Assembly (NCBI GenBank): GCA_017506865.1
Contig: JAFCMP010000101.1
Coordinates: forward strand, 1,054,001-1,118,000
Source of the DNA: Tribonema minus
Lineage: Eukaryota > Sar > Xanthophyceae > Tribonematales > Tribonemataceae
Direction: 5' to 3'
DNA length: 64,000 nucleotides
The notes under the pieces were generated by a model. It was not told the DNA's origin, searched no databases, and worked only from the letters and a program-made list of their open reading frames with translations. The position numbers and the translations under genes are program-made. Every line of letters begins with the position of its first letter. Within the stretch, counting starts at the first letter, position 1. This document shows, one piece after another, positions 62,689 through 64,000 of the stretch.

Positions 62689-63264
62689 TCATTGTAATAT
62701 ATTTTCAGGTTTGTTCAATGGCACCACAGTGTACGGGAGGTTCATCTCTGGTTGTGGTGAGAGCTCTTGCCCTTCCCAGAGTCTCCCTGCCCAGCCAGGC
62801 CCCAGCAGGTTGTTGAATAATATAATGACCACAGCCAGCCCCAGCCCCAAATAGCTTAGTGTACTTAGACCGAGCGCTTCCTCCACTTTGCCCCACCCCG
62901 TTGCTTCTCCGTCGGGCATCTGCATGTCGCCATCATCACCGAATCGCGTCGCTCTGTCGGCCGCACTCTCCACATTCCTGATCATGAATACTGGACCATC
63001 ATCATCCGTCGGCGCATCGCTGGCGGTATCGTGAGCGTCGTCATCCTCTGCTGCATTGCGGCACACTGCATGGGTGTATCGCGTCTCGATTCTGCAAAGG
63101 CGCGCCGCGCCGCAGTTCGCTGGAGCAGCATGTGGATCACGGCTGGAGAGGTGTCGCGCTGGCCGTGTCGCTTGACAGAATGCGTCTGCTCTAGTTGCTG
63201 CCAGTAACAACACTGCCGACGCAACGGCTCGTCCCGCCTGTCCCATCGCGAGCTTTTTAGCCAA
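62689..63264 (-). CDS. Small single-pass membrane protein, probably plastid-targeted (191 aa)
   Basis: One uninterrupted frame. The N-terminus is basic and then hydrophobic (GRAVASAVLLLAATRADAFC), followed by an Arg/Ser/Ala-rich stretch, like a chloroplast transit or bipartite targeting sequence. The middle is acidic (EDDDAHDTASDAPTDDDG). A membrane helix lies at about residues 137-158 (LSYLGLGLAVVIILFNNLLG), and a short tail follows (MNLPYTVVPLNKPENILQ). No catalytic motif. The layout, acidic loop then a single helix near the C-terminus, resembles small thylakoid membrane proteins, but I do not recognise the family. Start at 63264 or six codons later. Divergent from the LysRS gene 115 bp away. 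Confidence 0.65.
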   Translation of the reverse strand: MAKKLAMGQAGRAVASAVLLLAATRADAFCQATRPARHLSSRDPHAAPANCGAARLCRIETRYTHAVCRNAAEDDDAHDTASDAPTDDDGPVFMIRNVESAADRATRFGDDGDMQMPDGEATGWGKVEEALGLSTLSYLGLGLAVVIILFNNLLGPGWAGRLWEGQELSPQPEMNLPYTVVPLNKPENILQ

Positions 63265-63378
63265 ACTCTCATCATTTCTCCCTGTTGAAGTTCATTTGAG
63301 GTACTTCAAGAGGGGGCTGTGTGGATCGAACAAAAGATCCTGCCTTTCGCGGTGCAGTGACGGTCCCTCGCCAGCAGC
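63265..63378. promoter_or_regulatory. Compact bidirectional promoter (114 bp)
   Basis: The only DNA between two divergent starts. It contains GTTGAAGTTCATTT (63284-63297) and GTACTTCAAG (63301-63310), the recurrent promoter words. No TATA box is obvious. Confidence 0.5.
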
Positions 63379-64000
63379 ATGGCGGATGAAGCAGCCAATG
63401 GCGTGGATGGCGCAGAGAAGGTGTCCAAGAACGCTCTGAAGAAGCAGGTCAGCAATAAATATGAACATCAACTCGGCGACCTCGATGATCTTCTCGCACT
63501 CCTTGCCGCCGTTTCTGGCTTTCAGTTCATGCAGCTGAGCCTTCTGCTGCTGTTTCCGATGCCCCGCTCATCTTTGCACAGCAAAAGGCTGACGCTGCCG
63601 CTGCCAAGAAAGCCGAGAAGGATGCCAAGAAGGCTGCCGATGCAGCAGCAGCCGGGCCGGCCAAGAAGAAGGCTGGCGCCGAAGAAGAAGAGCTGGACCC
63701 CACTCAATACCACGCCAACAGGGTGAAGGCCATAACAGCTATGGAGACGAAGGGGTTGAACCCATACCCGCACAAGTTTACCACCACCACATCACTGCCG
63801 GCCTTCGTAGCAGCCTACTCCAGCATGGAAGCGGGTGCTCACGGCACAGACACGGTGTCGCTGGCGGGACGCATCAAGACGAAGCGCGTGCAGGGCAAGC
63901 TGTACTTCTACGACATGAGCGGCGATGGCGCGTCCGTGCAGATCATGAGCTCCCTGGGGGACTACGAGAGCGAGGAGGCCTTCTGGGAGGTGCACGATCT
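63379..64000 (+). CDS. KRS1: Lysyl-tRNA synthetase, class II, N-terminal part (3' partial)
   Basis: Exon 1 63379-63447 (MADEAANGVDGAEKVSKNAL plus three residues) ends at CAG/GTCAGC. Exon 2 starts after GCACAG at 63582 and is open to the window end. The Lys/Ala-rich extension (AAAAKKAEKDAKKAAD) is the tRNA-binding arm of eukaryotic LysRS. DPTQYHANRVKAITAMETKG then leads into the OB-fold anticodon-binding domain (VSLAGRIKTKRVQGKLYFYD, followed by MSGDGASVQIM). The enzyme charges tRNA-Lys with lysine. Catalytic motifs 1-3 lie beyond the window. The cytosolic form is likely because the start lacks a transit-like sequence. Confidence 0.93.

Overview
This is eukaryotic nuclear DNA. Genes are broken by spliceosomal introns (mostly GT-AG, with a few GC-AG), lie on both strands without operons, and sit between repeat-rich stretches. 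A plant-type sterol C24-methyltransferase, a likely plastid-targeted membrane protein and an organelle-targeted glutamate synthase small subunit point to a green alga, probably a chlorophyte such as a trebouxiophyte; that placement is inference. The intron-exon models below were checked by codon phase across every junction unless stated.

Layout. 1-192: last exon of a Rho/Rac-type GTPase. 193-12567: gene-poor accessory DNA with dispersed repeats, a 21-bp tandem array, five copies of a palindromic hairpin element, a degenerate retroelement, and a broken inverted fragment of a Rho GTPase exon joined to that retroelement's 3' end. 12568-17365 (-): eight-exon Hsp70-family gene lacking a substrate-binding domain; its third intron holds a 555-bp hAT-like MITE with a perfect 8-bp target duplication. 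18009-19339 (+): coiled-coil protein; a weaker two-exon gene lies tail-to-tail on the other strand. 20.1-23.1 kb: repeats and palindromes. 23122-25602 (-) RING-finger protein, divergent from 25923-26489 (+) coiled-coil protein. 27562-28833 (+): SMT1. 29805-36877 (+): twelve-exon dynamin-related protein. 38876-40650 (-): GltD-like glutamate synthase small subunit. 41800-43379 (-) NudC, divergent from 43584-48558 (+), an unrecognised membrane-anchored protein. 49421-51461: a second, better preserved copy of the retroelement. 52104-62046 (-): Mot1/BTAF1, about 1,836 residues. 62689-63264 (-): small plastid membrane protein, divergent from lysyl-tRNA synthetase (63379 to the window end).

The host genes are mostly housekeeping (transcription, translation, membrane fission, sterols, nitrogen assimilation, chaperones) and form no single pathway. 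The most unusual signals are: (i) a hairpin-forming palindromic element family with 4-bp flanking repeats; (ii) a retroelement family whose two copies share both ends but encode only an alanine-rich leader plus a zinc-finger/endonuclease-like C-terminus, without reverse transcriptase; (iii) a recurrent AACTTCAA/TTGAAGTT word just upstream of several gene starts that is also clustered inside the hAT-like MITE.
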